Below, in pieces: positions 62,463-64,000 of a stretch of DNA of 64,000 bases. The position numbers were made by a program, and so were the translations under genes. The number at the start of each line of letters is the position of its first letter. Position 1 is the first letter of the stretch. The stretch covers positions 1-64,000 of the forward strand of contig JBBELK010000451.1 in NCBI GenBank assembly GCA_037783545.1, given 5' to 3'. A model generated the notes under the pieces. That model was given only the letters and a program-made list of their open reading frames with translations, searched no databases and was not told the DNA's origin. The stretch comes from Henricia sp. BOLD:AAB3569 (Eukaryota > Echinodermata > Asteroidea > Spinulosida > Echinasteridae).

Positions 62463-63232
62463 GTAAGTTTGATTTTAAAATTGTTCATATACCCCCACAT
62501 GGTGCTGGCAAAATATATGTAAAGCACCAGCTGTGTCCGTTTTGAGTGTGTCCTCGGGAAGGCATCCTGAGATTTCAGGGTATTTACACTGTGCTAAGCA
62601 CGTTACACGCAAAGCTTTGAAGTCAAACGTCTGTTACGCTTAGTGAATACTCACAAGTCCTTTTGATGTATTAAATTCAATCAATTTGGTCATGTTATGC
62701 TGGAAGTTTTTTTTATACTTTTCCTGAAATTGGATTGAGTTTTTGTTCTATATAACTATACCTTCCTATCAACATTTCCGGCGACAATTTTTGTTTACCC
62801 CACTGTTTTTCAAATTATTAAGAGGGATTCAAAATGACAAACGTACATGTAATGCAACTGTATGCAACTGTATGCCCCAGTAGGTTTCAGATATCAGCCA
62901 ATCGCTGAGCACACAGAGCACGGACATGCACTGCGTTTACAATCTATGCTCGTGCAGTGAAATGTGACTGCCCAAAGTACTGCTAAGCATCCTGATTGGC
63001 CCAGAGCGGTGATGAAATTTCTTTCGTTGCTGCCACAAAGAAATACATGTAGGGAAAATTCCTTCAGGGGCTCGAGTACGCTCAATGACCAGGGGTGGTA
63101 TTCAATTCAAAACTACTTATAAGTACACGTATAACTGGCTTTAGCAAAATTCCTAGCCAAAATCAGTATTCGATGAGCCCAATGACCAGGGATAGTAGTG
63201 CCTCGAGTATCCTCGCATTTCTTTTATCTCAG
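62463..63232. other. NF-kappaB intron 4
   Basis: Phase-1 intron. No repeat family clearly identified; a duplicated TGCAACTGTATGC lies at 62,850-62,875, and CAGGGGTGGTATTCAATTCA near 63,091 resembles the start of an element. No extra exon. Confidence 0.7.
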
Positions 63233-63432
63233 AGGCACCGGGAGCCACGACTCTCAAGATCTGCCGCATGGACAAAAGTTCCGGTTGCGTCACGGGAAAC
63301 GAAGAGGTCTACCTACTCTGCGATAAGGTCCAGAAAGAAGACGTTTTTGTCAGGTTCTTTGAGATGAATAACCAGGGGGAAATCATCTGGGAAGCTCAGG
63401 GGGAGTTTGGGCCGACGGATGTCCACAGACAG
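63233..63432 (+). CDS. NF-kappaB (class I Rel), coding exon 5: start of dimerisation domain
   Basis: 200 bases after acceptor TTCTTTTATCTCAG, ending at a codon boundary at CAG/GTAAGT. The split codon becomes AAG (Lys). The linker [13 protein letters not shown] leads into the IPT/dimerisation domain: [37 protein letters not shown] and FGPTDVHRQ. The following exon, expected to open with the FAIVFKTP-type strand, is outside the window. Also missing are the nuclear localisation signal, glycine-rich hinge and any ankyrin repeats, so p105-like and truncated forms cannot be told apart. Confidence 0.94.
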
Positions 63433-63514
63433 GTAAGTTATCAAAGCAGAGCTAAATGCTGTTCTAGGGCCGTCCAAAGTTGTCAACATTTTCACAGTTC
63501 TACAGAGCATAGTA

Positions 63515-63753
63515 TTTTTGGGGTGAAATGCTTCATGGCGAAGTGGGCCAGGTGGAGGTAGTTTTGGGGCGAAATGAATTTACGTCTCACAAGACGAACA
63601 ATTATTGTTTTGCTAATTTCTCAAAGACTATAGCACTTCAGACAAAACCATTTCAGGGGAAGTTTTCTACCATCATTGTGTTTATATTGTGTAAGTTATG
63701 TGTAAATCTGTGAACATTTCTGATTCATCGAGATACCAATCATGTATTCTACC
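63515..63753 (+). mobile_element. Family F element, copy 3, right half
   Basis: GGCGAAGTGGGCCAGGTGGA then ACGTCTCACAAGACG, AAACCATTTCAGGGGAAGTT, and the terminus ACCAATCATGTATTCTACCT followed by TAA. The left half is lost or unrecognisable. Confidence 0.7.
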
Positions 63754-63757
63754 TTAA

Positions 63758-64000
63758 CAACCTGTTACAGGGCATAAAATTGAAATTTAATTTCAATTTA
63801 TTTTTAAACATCCCAATTATAAATTTACTGAAAAGCATGTTTACGATCATTGACGATTTGTAGTTTGTCATTGATGATAAGCTTCCAGTTATTGCCTGTG
63901 TGGGCTTCGACGAAACTTAGTTTAACATTACAAGATTTCTTTACGGTTAGCATAGTAAAGCTTCAAGTGACCGTAGTGTTGTAATATTGAACAAACTGAC
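63758..64000. other. NF-kappaB intron 5, incomplete
   Basis: A+T-rich, running out of the window; nothing recognised. Confidence 0.6.

Overview
This is invertebrate animal nuclear DNA. Genes are broken into short exons with GT-AG introns, and most of the sequence is A+T-rich and packed with small transposons. The genome is probably from an invertebrate deuterostome (echinoderm, hemichordate or cephalochordate); a mollusc cannot be excluded. The grounds are a class I NF-kappaB gene, a Tx1-type LINE, tRNA-derived SINEs, and strong over-use of the octamers TAGGCCTA and TACATGTA. No species can be named from the sequence alone.

Two protein-coding genes are supported. On the minus strand, a secreted trypsin-like serine protease is read from about 43.6 kb down to 4.36 kb. 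Three exons (9,750-9,564, 7,179-6,893 and 4,708-4,359) encode the activation site and a complete His-Asp-Ser catalytic domain. Two more minus-strand exons, a signal-peptide exon behind a TATA box (43,479-43,300) and an acidic helical exon (23,716-23,410), fit upstream with matching intron phases. The proposed five-exon chain has 1,311 coding bases (436 residues), but joining the first two exons to the catalytic exons is an inference. On the plus strand, from 56,264 to the window edge, is the 5' half of an NF-kappaB (p105/p100/Relish class) gene. It has a 5' UTR segment and five coding exons (321 codons) covering the Rel DNA-binding domain and the start of the dimerisation domain; the rest lies beyond 64,000. 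The two genes point away from each other across about 12.6 kb.

Most of the rest is mobile DNA. Intron 1 of the protease gene holds a nearly full-length Tx1/L1-type LINE (about 28.2-34.88 kb). It has an intact ORF1, an ORF2 broken by one frameshift between endonuclease and reverse transcriptase, a 3' hairpin and a poly(A) tail. Small inverted-repeat elements occur throughout. The commonest families (called A, B and F here) end at TTAA. There are also palindromic MITEs with AAGATGGCGGC ends, an 855-bp hAT-like element inside a family A copy with an 8-bp target duplication, and at least two tRNA-derived SINE families.

The most striking block is 53.4-55.3 kb: a foldback element whose arms are opposed arrays of a 17-bp repeat. 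Inside it sits a younger 549-bp palindrome with 255-bp identical arms and a 9-bp target duplication. No CRISPR, operon, phage or bacterial feature is present. Repeat boundaries marked as approximate come from reading copies against one another by eye.
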